From Streptomyces buecherae (GTDB lineage: Bacteria > Actinomycetota > Actinomycetes > Streptomycetales > Streptomycetaceae): DNA of 64,000 bases. The first letter of the stretch is position 1, and each line of letters opens with the position of its first letter. A model generated the notes under the pieces. That model was not told the DNA's origin and searched no databases. It saw nothing but the letters and a program-made list of their open reading frames with translations. The stretch lies in assembly GCF_014295035.1 (NCBI RefSeq), contig NZ_CP060404.1, positions 3,622,501 to 3,686,500 on the forward strand, read 5' to 3'. Both the position numbers and the translations under genes were made by a program. Of this stretch, positions 43,301-51,155 are shown piece by piece.

Positions 43301-44284
43301 GCCGTCGCCGACCCAGGACGCCTGGTTGTTGGTGGAGCTGGTCCGGCCGTCCAGGGCACCCGAGGAGTACGCCAGGCTCAGCTCGGGGGCCAGGTCGCCG
43401 GGGACGTCCGGCGCCTCCATCGGGTAGGACCAGCCGAAGTCGCCGGTGTTCAGGGCGGTCTGCCAGGACGCGGAGGGAGCGAGGGTGCTCGCCTTGTAGT
43501 CGCCGGTCTTGCCCTCGTCGCCGGCGACGGCGGCCAGCACGGTCGGCGCGTCGGCCCGCAGCGGCACCGACGCGGCCTTCAGGCGTCGGTGCTCGGTGTC
43601 GTTGACGGTCGGCACGGGCGTGGCGGTGCGGCACTTCGCGTCGTCGGGGGTGGTCAGCGCGCAGCCGGGGAGTTGGACGAGGGTGAGGCGGGAGAGGTAG
43701 CCGCCGCCGTACGCCTCGGCGAAGGCGGCGTAGTCCAGCTCGACGCCGGAGGCGCCCGCCTGCCGCGCGGACAGGGACAGCAAGACGCCGGATACGCCGG
43801 TCTCTTCGGCCTTCGCGCGCGGCTCGACGCGCACGGTGACGTCGGTGGCGGGGGTGGTGTCCGTGGCAGGCGTGCGCTGTTGGGCTGCCGGTGCCGCCGT
43901 CCGCGCTGCCGGCGTGAGGAAGACCGGCAGGGTGCCGGCCCGGGTCGGGGTGGGTGGTGCGGCCTTGGCTGCCGTCCGGCGCCCGTCGGACGCGGGCAGC
44001 CGCACCGTGGCGCTGCCGGCCTGCGGCCAGGCGGCCCGAGGCGCGCGGCTCGGCGTGCGCGGGCCGGCGTTGGCCGGCCGTGGCTTCGCCTTGCCGGCGT
44101 CGGCGCCGGCCACCGGCCTCTCCGAGCGCGGCAGGTCAGGACGGCCGCTGCCGTCGTCGGCCGCGCGGGCCCCGGTCTCACCGGTGGCCTGGACGAGTCC
44201 GGCGAGTAACGCCACCGAGACGAGCACGCCGATTCTTCGGCGGCCCACCCGTCGGTGTCGGGTGGCCGTGGGTCTGTCGTTCAT
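37355..44284 (-). CDS. RHS/YD-repeat polymorphic toxin with HINT domain
   Basis: This is a secreted protein of 2309 residues. A signal peptide (RRRIGVLVSVALLAGLVQAT) and an Ala/Pro linker lead into an SpvB-like segment (ELSLAYSSGALDGRTSSTNN) and then many YD repeats that build the RHS shell. The core signature GLTHLGAREYDPKLGRFISV with NNNPLLYSDPSG ends the shell at about residue 1880. Residues 2049-2192 are a HINT (intein-like) domain, CHSFLPETDVLLADGTTRPI to TPVLVHNS, with block B in VATVTHPFWV. It should cut off the last 117 residues. That tip (WDYFFGRVKSNPHNAERSAQ, then NAAGREVLTGHFNEAMRSG, VRLTTMIPIGGRG) is unfamiliar to me. ATG 44284 has GGGAGAG upstream. Confidence 0.9.
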   Translation of the reverse strand: MNDRPTATRHRRVGRRRIGVLVSVALLAGLVQATGETGARAADDGSGRPDLPRSERPVAGADAGKAKPRPANAGPRTPSRAPRAAWPQAGSATVRLPASDGRRTAAKAAPPTPTRAGTLPVFLTPAARTAAPAAQQRTPATDTTPATDVTVRVEPRAKAEETGVSGVLLSLSARQAGASGVELDYAAFAEAYGGGYLSRLTLVQLPGCALTTPDDAKCRTATPVPTVNDTEHRRLKAASVPLRADAPTVLAAVAGDEGKTGDYKASTLAPSASWQTALNTGDFGWSYPMEAPDVPGDLAPELSLAYSSGALDGRTSSTNNQASWVGDGFDLSPGFIERRYKPCYDDGVKHADGREPGDLCWGYDNAYLTMNGKGGELVPTGKDEWKLRKDDGTRVTRLTSGDRANGDNDNEYWRLTDTDGTQYFFGYHRLPGWASGKETTDSTWSVPVYGDDANEPCHKDAFADSWCQQGWRWNLDYVVDAHGNAMAYYYDKETNSYGRNLKDTDDTPYTRGGYLDRVEYGLKSTDLYAEKALARVDFAQAERCLPETGVTCAPETIDDKKFYWYDTPWDLNCKAGTTCDKGRLSPSFFTRKRLVEVTTELLKGTAYAKVDSWALSHRWGEADVDRQLLLDSVQHTGHAATTPITLPKTTFTYTQLENRLDKIGDGYAPFIKARLSSVADEYGGQVDVGYSAPACSHAGLPTPQTNTTRCFPQFMGGSNTDDPERHWFNKYVVTSTTGTDRTGGAPDQVTRYTYLGDAAWHFDDDDGMTKEKHRTWSQWRGYGHVRVNTGGQGESGMKTQEEHYFLRGMDGDRAAPSGGTKDVSVTLGAGEGAAIPDHASTAGFGYKTVTFSGPGGKVLGKTVNRPWHHQTAQRVRDWGTVTSDLTGTGHSKEWTSLDDGAGQKWRTTETTTTYDTVAGRITQVDDAGDTATTSDDRCTRTTYAVNTAANILTLPAREETVAVACGETPDRAKDVISDVRTAYDGGTYGDAPTKGDGTATATLKTHDGTKATYLESGRTVDGYGRVRTETDLTATLTATGDAIPVRQARTDGRTTTTAYAPATGHPTKITETSPPATPGDATTTQTTNTDLDVLTGQPTTITDTNGNHTKYVYDALGRATRIWLADRASSNATPANYEFTYTVAEGKAVAIGTKTLENSGGQRTTYQILDGLLRERQTQEPGPGGGRVLSDVFYDDRGLPAKKFAPYYAEGAPRTALFAMDDALSVETQTWHTHDGLGRETEVREVAGNGDGGKVLSTTRTLHGGDRSTVIPPEGASAVTTVTDARDQTIELRQHHARSADAAFDTTRYAYTPAGKLAKVTDPAGNSWGYAYDQRGQQIRADDPDKGTTHSRYDDRGQLTSTTDARDTTLVHVYDGLGRKTELRESTPTGTLRAKWVYDTVAGGKGQLAESTRYVNGNPYTSKVTYYDRLYRALKSEVVIPEAEGALAGRYQSQQAFHLSGLLRNMGFGGAGSLPGGGLSYTYETGTQRQILAHGSGARAALTYTLTGKPQQYAFGLTDGERKTWTTQSYEWGTQRLATSRVDRENVPGVDRHTTYHYDPAGNVTSLADVSRDGTDNQCFTYDHLRRLTQAWTQPTATCAPAPSGEMIGGPAPYWQSYSYDKVGNRLTETEHDLTGATAKNTTRTYTYPTPGQPRPHALASVATKGPTGTALDTYDYDAAGNTRARTLAGDTQNLTWDAEGHLAEVTEPVGDNGKRTTSYLYDADGNRLIGRTDTETTLYLGHSEVTLARGADKAKATRYLDLGGGHQAVIQDDGSVTYTVADHHGTGELAVKAADVTLTQRRNLPFGAPRGTDPTTWPGSKGFVGGTRDTTTGLTHLGAREYDPKLGRFISVDPIMDLTDAQQMHGYSYGNNNPLLYSDPSGKLFGFGGPVNIQRPKGGGYGSGAAGGRVSGSGSYSGFAGRPVRKYRPVRYRPVTYRVTASQEDSNPFYMGDPYQEVRKAFGAYGLPKLMVRSGAGFSKLMKELLAPDAAKIIECTGDPAQWDCAKEGASALAAGRAFKLAGTLVGKGLKRIGPGKKARSQPEPSDCHSFLPETDVLLADGTTRPIKDVKTGDKVLVTDPETGETAPREVVGTIVTEDDKEFVDLKVAGGERNSLVATVTHPFWVMDSKTWVDAGDITAGMRLRTPEGGTVQVASTRHFTDLQRTHDLTVSGVHTYYVLAGETPVLVHNSNCGVTIDDGKWDYFFGRVKSNPHNAERSAQNAYQLESIGIRDNAAGREVLTGHFNEAMRSGVVETYVHSKSGLTNMRTESLLHGPRGALLIRANFEVTDNGVRLTTMIPIGGRGYGK

Positions 44285-44422
44285 CTCTCTCCCGCTGTGT
44301 TGGGTACGGTCACGGCTCGCGCCGCGACGCGACGGTGCGGCCCGCCGCGGCGGGCCGGTCATCGGGGTGGGGGAAGGGGGCGGGCCGCCACCGCGCCTGG
44401 CGTCGGCGGCGGCCCGTGGGCG

Positions 44423-47400
44423 TCAGCCCCGCGGGACCTCGGTCTCCAGGTCGTGCCGTCCCGTGGCCAGCTCGGCCACCTGCTCCTCGCTCAGCGCTCC
44501 CTGGAAGGCCCACACGTCGTCCACCGCGCCCGGCCAGTAGCCGCCGAAGGTCCCGGCGGTCTTGGCCCGGCCGACCTGGAGGGCCCTGGTGCCGTGGAAG
44601 GCCAGCGCGTTGTCGGACCAGGAGACGTGGTTGGCGCAGCCCGCCTGGTCGGCCGTGCCGTCGTCGTCGCCGTCCGGGCAGACCAGGGACTCCAGTTGTC
44701 CGTTGACGTAGAGCCGCACCTGGTCGGCGAAGCCGTCGTAGACGACCGCCAGGTGGTTCCAGTCGCGGACGTCGGCGAAGGAGCGGCTCTCCACGGTGGT
44801 CACGCTCGCCCCGTCGGCGTCGGTGGCCGGCAGCGTCACCCGCCAGCGGCCCGGCGAGTCGGCGTCGGGGCCTGGCACCCAGCCGACCGTGACCGCGCTG
44901 CGCCGCTCGCCCTCGATGCCGAGGACGGTCACCGACCCGTCGGGGAGGGCCGCTGCCTGCGCCCAGCCGGCGACGGTGAAGCTGGCGGCCGTGTCGATCG
45001 GCGAACCCGTGGTCGCGGCGTGGTCGTCCCGCCCGTCCAGGACCAGGGCCCCGCCATCCACCCAGCCGGGGCCGACGCGGGCCCCGGAGGCGAGGGTGAG
45101 CGGGCGGCGGGCGGCGGAGTCGTCGGGCGAGGTGGTCGGCGTTCCGGTCGCCGACTCCAGCTTCCAGCGACCCTTCACGAGCGGGCGCTGGCGGAAGAGT
45201 TGCCGCACCTCGTCCTCGGAGATCACCCGGTCGTACAGGCGGGCCTCGTCCAGGTCACCCCGGAGGAAGCCGCCGAAGCCGTCGGCGTACTCGGTGGCCC
45301 CGAGGGTGACGTGGCCGCGCGCGAGCCACGGTGTGGTGAACGCCTCGGTGGCCTTGAGCGAGCCGTTGACGTACAGCTTCATCTGCCCGGCGTCGTGGTC
45401 ATAGACGGCGACCACGTGCGCCCACTCGCCGAGGCCGGCGCCCGCGCAGGCCGGGCTGGCCTCGGGGCACGGGCGCTGGGCGGCGCGGACCACCGGGGCG
45501 TTCGGGTCGTCGGCGCCGGCGCGCAGGAAGACCCAGCCGAGGGTGGGCGAGTGGTAGAGCTCGAAGCCGCGCAGGGTGTTGCCGGCCTGGCTGAGGGCGA
45601 CCATGGACCGCTCGCCCCGGTCCTTGGGCAGCCTGGCCCACAGCGAGGCGGTGAAGCTCTGGTGGGTGTCGAGCACGGGTTGGCCGGTGCGTACGTGGTC
45701 GTCCACGCCGTCCAGGGACAGGGCGCCGCCGGCCACGCCGGGCGCACCCAGGGTCGGGCCGCCGTGCGGGGTGCCGGTGACGCGCTGGCCGCGCCCCGCG
45801 ACGGCGGTGGCCGTGGCCTCCTCGTCCAGGTTCCAGACGGCCTTGGCCGGCCGGCCGCCCGAGGTCACCGGCTTCCTGTCGGCCAGCGTGCGGAGTTGCG
45901 CGTCGCTGAGCTGGTAGTCGAAGAGGTGGGCCTCGTCCAGGGCGCCGGGGAAGTGGCCCTCGCGCTTGCCGTAGTGGGAGGCCGCGCCGAGGTAGGTGGC
46001 GCCGCGGGCGTCCCACGGGTCGCGGTAGGCGGCCGAACCCGCCAACGCGCCGTTCACGTACAGGCGCAGTTCGCCGGCCGGGTGGTCGAAGACGCCGGCG
46101 ACGTGCGTCCAGGTGCCGAGCCGGCCCGTGGCACACGCGGTGTCGCCGGTCGGGCAGGCCGGCTGGGTCGCGCGGGCCGTGCCGTTGCCGCTCGCGCTGT
46201 CGCCGGTGTGGCGCAGGAAGACCCAGCCGCCGGCGGCGCTGGAGTAGTACAGCTCGTAGCCGCTGGCGTGGTTGCCGGCCTGGGCGATGGCCACCGGCGC
46301 CCCGCTCACGCCATCCGCGGGCAGCCTGGCCCAGGTCGCGACGGAGAAGCTCTTGCCGGTGTCCAGGACCGGCGAGGCCGTCGCCGCGTGGTCGTCGACG
46401 CCGTCCAGGTGCAGCCCGCCGCCGAGCGTGCCCTCGCCACCGGCCCGGGCCCCGCCGGCCAGCTCGGCGGGCCAGGCGCCGCCGACGCCGCTGACCTCGC
46501 TGGCGCCCGCGGGCTCGTTCAGCTCCCACGTCATGCGGTCGGGCTGGCCGGCGCGCACCCGGAAGGAGTACGTGCGCGGCTCGCTGCCGTTGCCCGCGGC
46601 GTCGAAAGCCTGGGCGGTGACGAAGTTGACGCCGGGGCGGGTCGGCATGAAGCGGATGGTCTTCGCGCCGCCGCCCGAGGTGTTCAGGGTGTGCTTGCCG
46701 CTGGGCTGCTCGTTGACGCCGAACCAGTAGCGCGTGACGTCGGAGGACGGCGCGTCGATGGTGAAGGTCCCGTACCGGCCGACCCCGTCCCGCCACGGGT
46801 CCTCGGGGTCCTCCGGGTCGGACGCCGCGTACTGGCCCGAGGTGATCGACGGGCCGGCCGGGACGCTGGTGTCGAGCACGAGGTTGCAGCCGGGGGCCGC
46901 GCCGTCGTAGCTCCACGGCGACCACTGCGCGCCGTCCGAGACGCGGGCGTGCCAGTCGACCCGCTTGTTCTTCGGCAGGCTGGACGGCAGCTTCACGGAG
47001 AAGTCGGAGCCCGAGCGCTTGGTGGTGGTGGTCGAGGTCCAGCGCGGCTTCCAGCCCTGCCCGTCACCGGCGTCCCAGGTGGCCTGGAACTGGACCGTGA
47101 CGTTGTCCCCGTCCGGGTCGCCCACGTTGTTCACCCGCACCGTGGGCAGCGACCGCACGCGCACCGCCTGGTCGGCCGGGCGGCATGTGCCGCCCGGGTC
47201 CGAGGTGAGCTGGGCGGTGCGCAGTTGGGTGGGGCGGCGGTTGTACTTCACCCGCAGGTACGCGTTGTCGGCGAACCGCTTCCAGCCGTAGCGGTCACTC
47301 TCGTTGGAGGCCCGCAGGCCGAAGGTGATCGAGGGCCAACCCTGCTCGGCGGCCTGCCGTACGACGCCGCCCACCTCGAACTCCGCGTCCGCCGCGGCAC

Positions 47401-48859
47401 ACCCGTCGGCGCCGTACGCGAAGCTCCTGTTCCGCAGGTGGTCGGCCCAGAAGCCGTCGGCGTTCTGGGAGTTCCAGGTGGTGGACGAGGAGATGGGCTT
47501 CGTGCGCCACAACTGCACCTCGCGCGCCTCGCAGGAGGCCGCGTGCGTCTCGCGCACCACGAACTCGGCCGACAGGACGGAGCGGCCGGTGAAGCGCGAG
47601 GTCGGGATCTGGTAGAAGAGCCGCTTGGTGTCCTCCGGCTTGCAGTACGCCCAGCCGCAGTAGCCGAGCCCGGCGTCCGGGTCGCCGTTGAACTTCCACT
47701 GCGGGGTGCCGGCCCAGTACTTCGAGGCCACCGTCCAGGAGGAGGCCCGGGGGCTGTACCACTGCGGGTCGATGTAGACCGGGTAGACCGTGTCCTCGCC
47801 GGTCAGCAACGCCTCGTCCGGGGTGAGGACGAGTTCGCCGCCGCCCGCGCCGACCTCCACGCCGACGGGCGCGGGCCGACCGCCGCCGGCACTGCCGGGG
47901 GCGGGGACGTCCTCGTCGCCGGCGCGGGAGGCGGCGGGCTTGAGGCCGGCGCTCGGGGCGGGCTTGCTGTCGGGGCCTCCCGCCGTACGGGCGCCTGCGG
48001 CGCCGGTCGGGGCCGTCGTACCGCTGGAGTCCCACATCACCGGCCGCGGGGCCTCGAAGACCGCGTTGCCGGCGCCGTCGTCCACCGCCGCGAGGGTGCC
48101 GTCGGGCGCCTCCTGGACGGTCACACCCTGCGCCGCGACCCGTAGCCGCAGCTCGGCGAGTTGTTCGCTGGCCGCCGCCGTGGCCGACTTGACGACGAGC
48201 AACTGCGCGAAGCCGTCGGCCTCCGCCGTCAGCCGCAGGTCAACCCCGGGCAGCACCTCCGGATAGACGGCGGAGTCCCCCTCCAGCCGGGGCGCGGGCA
48301 GCGGCGTCGGCCAGCTCAGCGCCAGCTCCCGGCCGGCCCGGCGCAGCCGCGCCATCGGGGCCGTGCCGCCGCCGGAGAACTCCAGGCCCACCGACGTACC
48401 GCCGGGCACCACCGCCCCGTCGACCGCGCGGCGCAGCGAGGTGTCCACCGGCCTCCAGCCGCCGTCCGCCCGCACCCGCACCGGGCGCACGTGCTCCCGG
48501 GCCTCCAACTCACCGCCGGGCGTGGCGAACACCTCGCTGGTCTCGGTGCGCAGGGAGGTCACCTCGACGTTGGCGCCGGTACGCCGGGCCTGGTCGAGGG
48601 CGTCGGACTCGGAGCTGGCGGTGGCGGTGGCGGGGCCGTAGGGCGCGGGCGCGTCGGCGGAACGTTTCTGCCCCGCGCTCGCGCCGCTCGCCTCCCCCGC
48701 TCCGGAAGCCGCCACGGAAGTCACCCCCGAAGCCGCCGCGGTCGCCGGTCCGGCGACCGCGTCCGGCGCCGTGGCCGGCAGCAGCCCGACCGTCAGCGCC
48801 AGCCCGAGCACGGTGAAGACGGCACCCCGGAATCTTCGCGGGCGCGCACGACCTGACAT
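44423..48859 (-). CDS. Secreted multi-LamG (concanavalin-like) protein
   Basis: This 1478-residue exported protein lies just upstream of the RHS gene (138 bp gap), so the two are probably co-expressed. The signal peptide is FTVLGLALTVGLLPATA with an Ala-rich linker. The N-terminal half carries a DNRLRE-type region (VYIDPQWYSPRASSWTVASK, LFYQIPTSRFTG) and an Ig-like domain. Three LamG-type jelly rolls follow at about residues 805-1020, 1022-1230 and 1231-1470. Each has the hallmark DGVDDHAAT/DGRDDH near its start and a LYVNGxL strand. LamG domains bind glycans, so this may help the RHS toxin act at cell surfaces; that pairing is recurrent in Streptomyces, its mechanism unproven. Confidence 0.88.
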   Translation of the reverse strand: MSGRARPRRFRGAVFTVLGLALTVGLLPATAPDAVAGPATAAASGVTSVAASGAGEASGASAGQKRSADAPAPYGPATATASSESDALDQARRTGANVEVTSLRTETSEVFATPGGELEAREHVRPVRVRADGGWRPVDTSLRRAVDGAVVPGGTSVGLEFSGGGTAPMARLRRAGRELALSWPTPLPAPRLEGDSAVYPEVLPGVDLRLTAEADGFAQLLVVKSATAAASEQLAELRLRVAAQGVTVQEAPDGTLAAVDDGAGNAVFEAPRPVMWDSSGTTAPTGAAGARTAGGPDSKPAPSAGLKPAASRAGDEDVPAPGSAGGGRPAPVGVEVGAGGGELVLTPDEALLTGEDTVYPVYIDPQWYSPRASSWTVASKYWAGTPQWKFNGDPDAGLGYCGWAYCKPEDTKRLFYQIPTSRFTGRSVLSAEFVVRETHAASCEAREVQLWRTKPISSSTTWNSQNADGFWADHLRNRSFAYGADGCAAADAEFEVGGVVRQAAEQGWPSITFGLRASNESDRYGWKRFADNAYLRVKYNRRPTQLRTAQLTSDPGGTCRPADQAVRVRSLPTVRVNNVGDPDGDNVTVQFQATWDAGDGQGWKPRWTSTTTTKRSGSDFSVKLPSSLPKNKRVDWHARVSDGAQWSPWSYDGAAPGCNLVLDTSVPAGPSITSGQYAASDPEDPEDPWRDGVGRYGTFTIDAPSSDVTRYWFGVNEQPSGKHTLNTSGGGAKTIRFMPTRPGVNFVTAQAFDAAGNGSEPRTYSFRVRAGQPDRMTWELNEPAGASEVSGVGGAWPAELAGGARAGGEGTLGGGLHLDGVDDHAATASPVLDTGKSFSVATWARLPADGVSGAPVAIAQAGNHASGYELYYSSAAGGWVFLRHTGDSASGNGTARATQPACPTGDTACATGRLGTWTHVAGVFDHPAGELRLYVNGALAGSAAYRDPWDARGATYLGAASHYGKREGHFPGALDEAHLFDYQLSDAQLRTLADRKPVTSGGRPAKAVWNLDEEATATAVAGRGQRVTGTPHGGPTLGAPGVAGGALSLDGVDDHVRTGQPVLDTHQSFTASLWARLPKDRGERSMVALSQAGNTLRGFELYHSPTLGWVFLRAGADDPNAPVVRAAQRPCPEASPACAGAGLGEWAHVVAVYDHDAGQMKLYVNGSLKATEAFTTPWLARGHVTLGATEYADGFGGFLRGDLDEARLYDRVISEDEVRQLFRQRPLVKGRWKLESATGTPTTSPDDSAARRPLTLASGARVGPGWVDGGALVLDGRDDHAATTGSPIDTAASFTVAGWAQAAALPDGSVTVLGIEGERRSAVTVGWVPGPDADSPGRWRVTLPATDADGASVTTVESRSFADVRDWNHLAVVYDGFADQVRLYVNGQLESLVCPDGDDDGTADQAGCANHVSWSDNALAFHGTRALQVGRAKTAGTFGGYWPGAVDDVWAFQGALSEEQVAELATGRHDLETEVPRG

Positions 48860-48983
48860 CCCCTCAGTCCCTCCCCTGCCGCACGCGATGCGAGCCATCG
48901 CGGTGGTGCGGGTGACCGTAGGGACACGGAGTGCTATTGATCCACTACAACAAAGAGCAACAAAGGCCGCATTCAACCTCTCG

Positions 48984-49001
48984 ATATCGACATGCCGATA
49001 T
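48984..49001. promoter_or_regulatory. Inverted repeat in the LamG/RHS upstream region
   Basis: ATATCG, six bases and CGATAT form a symmetric element in an AT-richer patch (48930-49020), 125 bp upstream of the LamG start. It is a plausible regulator site or part of the promoter of the two-gene LamG-RHS unit. No regulator is identified. Confidence 0.4.
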
Positions 49002-49143
49002 GACTCCCGTCACAACTTCAACCGGCGCGTGAACGGCGGAAGGCGCCCCGGAATGCCGCACACGTCCGCCACACACTGTGGATGGTTCGTGGACGCGACG
49101 TGAAGGCATGCTGTGACGGGAGCGCGCGGACGTCACAGCCGAG

Positions 49144-50082
49144 CTATCCGCCCGTCCCCTCCCCCGCCTCCGGGCTCGGCTCCAGCAGTGGGTTGGTCCG
49201 GTGGGCCACCACGTCCTGGGCCGCCTCGGCGAAGGCGCGGAGTTGGCGGGTCGTCGCGGCGGTGCGCCACAGCAGGCGCCAGGCGAAGGGTGGCGCGTCC
49301 TCGATCGGCACGTACACCACGTCGGGGCGGGAGTCGAAGCGCTGCGCGTGCGCGGGCACGGGGTAGACGCCACGCCCCGCGCCGACGAGGGCCAGCATCT
49401 CCTGGATGGTGCCGAAGTCCGGGCCGCGTTCGATGAGGTGGCCCCCGGGCGTGGTCGCGGGCACGGCCAGCGCGTCCACCTCGGGCCCGAGCAGCCGGGG
49501 GCGCAGCACCGGGGTGCGGGCCAGGTCGTCGAGGCGGACCTCGGCGCGGCGGGCGAAGGGGTGCCGGGCCGAGACGGCGAGCACGGGGTCCTCGCGGAAG
49601 AGGACCGGGCTCTCGCTCATCTCGGCGGTCAGCGCCGGCGCCACGCAAAGCAGCACGTCGATCTCGCCGCCGGCGAGCAGGGTCGAGGCGTCGGCGTACC
49701 GCTGCTCCAGGGCCTGCACCTCGCCGGCGGGGTGCCGGGCCCGGAACGTCTCCGCCACCTCGTACACGAACATGCCGACCCCGGCGCCGATGAACCCCAC
49801 CCGCAGCACCCCGCCGCCGCCCCGGCCCGCCTCGACCGCCCGTGCGACGGCCGCCTGGATCTGGTCGTACGCCGGCGCCAGGTCGTCCCGCAGTTGGCAG
49901 CCGATCGCCGTCAGGGCGACCAGGCGGCTCGTGCGGTCGAACAGGCGGGCCCCGATGCGGCGTTCCATCTTCTTGACGGCCTGGCTGATCCGGGCCGGGG
50001 ACACGTGCAGCCGCTCGGCGGTGCGGCCGAAGTGCAGTTCCTGGGCGAGCGTCAGAAAGATCTCGATGTCGCGGTGTTCCAC
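49144..50082 (-). CDS. LysR-family transcriptional regulator
   Basis: This 312-residue LTTR has the winged helix-turn-helix in MEHRDIEIFLTLAQELHFGR with TAERLHVSPARISQAVKKME and RRIGARLFDRTSRLVALTAI. The effector-binding domain follows from LRVGFIGAGVGMFVYEV on. GTG 50082 with GAGGGGG upstream is the start. It is divergent from the NmrA-like gene at 50289 with a 206-bp shared region. LysR regulators usually control the divergent gene, so the NAD(P)-binding protein and the DUF1772 protein after it are the likely targets. The effector is unknown. Confidence 0.92.
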   Translation of the reverse strand: MEHRDIEIFLTLAQELHFGRTAERLHVSPARISQAVKKMERRIGARLFDRTSRLVALTAIGCQLRDDLAPAYDQIQAAVARAVEAGRGGGGVLRVGFIGAGVGMFVYEVAETFRARHPAGEVQALEQRYADASTLLAGGEIDVLLCVAPALTAEMSESPVLFREDPVLAVSARHPFARRAEVRLDDLARTPVLRPRLLGPEVDALAVPATTPGGHLIERGPDFGTIQEMLALVGAGRGVYPVPAHAQRFDSRPDVVYVPIEDAPPFAWRLLWRTAATTRQLRAFAEAAQDVVAHRTNPLLEPSPEAGEGTGG

Positions 50083-50149
50083 CCGGCCCCCTCATCCGTA
50101 ACCCACAGATTAACGGACCGTGCGGATTCGGCCATTGTTACCGCTGTCG

Positions 50150-50275
50150 CCCCGGCCGACAGTAGTGAGCGACGGCCGAGCGGTCGTCACGGCGGCCGAG
50201 CAGCGGTCAGGCAGCGGCTGGCAGCAACCAGGCAGCGGCCAAGCAGCCATCAGGCAACGGCCACGCACCAACCAA
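50150..50275. repeat. Degenerate CAGGCAGCGG-type short repeats
   Basis: In the LysR/NmrA divergent region, units of about ten bases built on GGCAGC/AGGCAGCGGC (for example CAGGCAGCGG at 50210, CAGGCAGCGG at 50230) recur for about 120 bp. They lie between the LysR promoter and the NmrA start. They may be slippage products or hold LysR half-sites. Confidence 0.35.
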
Positions 50276-50288
50276 CGGGGAGCACACC

Positions 50289-51149
50289 ATGACGCAGCAC
50301 CACCCCATGACCCTCGTCCTGGGCGGCACCGGCAAGACCGGCAGCCGGCTCGTGAGCCGACTGACGGCGCGCGACCTGCCGGTACGCATCGGCTCGCGTT
50401 CCGGCGGGCTGCCCTTCGACTGGGAGCGGCCGGAGACCTGGGGCCCGGCCCTGGACGGCGTGCACGCGGCGTACGTCTCGTACTACCCCGACCTGGCCGT
50501 GCCGGGCGCGGTCGAGGCGGTGGGCGCCTTCGCGGAGTTGGCGGTGGCCCGTGGCGTGCGGCGGCTCGTGCTGCTGTCGGGGCGCGGCGAGGACGAGGCC
50601 GTGGCCTGCGAGCAGGCCCTCGCGGCGGCGGCCGAATCGGGGGCGGGAGCCGGTGCCGGCGCCGACTGGACGGTGTTGCGGTGTAGCTGGTTCAGCCAGA
50701 ACTTCAGCGAGGGCTACCTGCTCGGCCCGGTGCTGGCCGGGGAGGTAGCGCTGCCGGCGGGACCGGTGGGCGAGCCGTTCCTCGACGCGGACGACATCGC
50801 CGACGTGGCCGCCGCGGTGCTGACCGAGGACGGGCACGCGGGCCGGGTCTACGAGCTGACCGGGCCCCGCCCGCTCACCTTCGCCGAGGCGACGGCGACC
50901 ATCGCCGAGGTCACCGGCCGCCCCGTGCGCTACGCGCGGATCAGCCCGGAGGAGTACGCGGCCGGCCTCGCCGCCGAGCGGGTGCCGGCCGACGTGATCG
51001 CGTTCCTGGGCTACCTCTTCGGCACGGTCCTCGACGGCCGCAACGCCCGCGTCACCGACGACGTGCGGCGCGTCCTGGGCCGCCCCGCCCGCGACTTCGC
51101 CGACTTCGCCCGGGCCGCGGCGGCCTCGGGCGCCTGGGACGGGAAGTGA
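50289..51149 (+). CDS. NmrA-like NAD(P)-binding protein
   Basis: This 286-residue atypical short-chain dehydrogenase has the dinucleotide-binding loop TLVLGGTGKTGSRLVSRLTA at the N-terminus, and RLVLLSGRGEDEA and CSWFSQNFSEGYLLGPVL place it with NmrA/azoreductase-like sensors or quinone oxidoreductases of the QOR2 kind. The canonical YxxxK pair is not present. GGGGAG precedes ATG 50289. A six-base gap separates it from the DUF1772 gene at 51156, so they form an operon, probably under the divergent LysR gene. Confidence 0.87.
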   Translation: MTQHHPMTLVLGGTGKTGSRLVSRLTARDLPVRIGSRSGGLPFDWERPETWGPALDGVHAAYVSYYPDLAVPGAVEAVGAFAELAVARGVRRLVLLSGRGEDEAVACEQALAAAAESGAGAGAGADWTVLRCSWFSQNFSEGYLLGPVLAGEVALPAGPVGEPFLDADDIADVAAAVLTEDGHAGRVYELTGPRPLTFAEATATIAEVTGRPVRYARISPEEYAAGLAAERVPADVIAFLGYLFGTVLDGRNARVTDDVRRVLGRPARDFADFARAAAASGAWDGK

Positions 51150-51155
51150 CCCGCG

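Noticed and set aside
40064..44209. 1381-codon plus-strand ORF opposite the RHS gene
   Set aside because: It is antisense to the YD repeats; its Gly/Val/Ala-rich repeats follow from the coding strand and there is no start signal or domain.
44255..48145. 1296-codon plus-strand ORF opposite the LamG gene
   Set aside because: It is an antisense shadow of a protein with signal peptide and three LamG domains; the composition is not protein-like.
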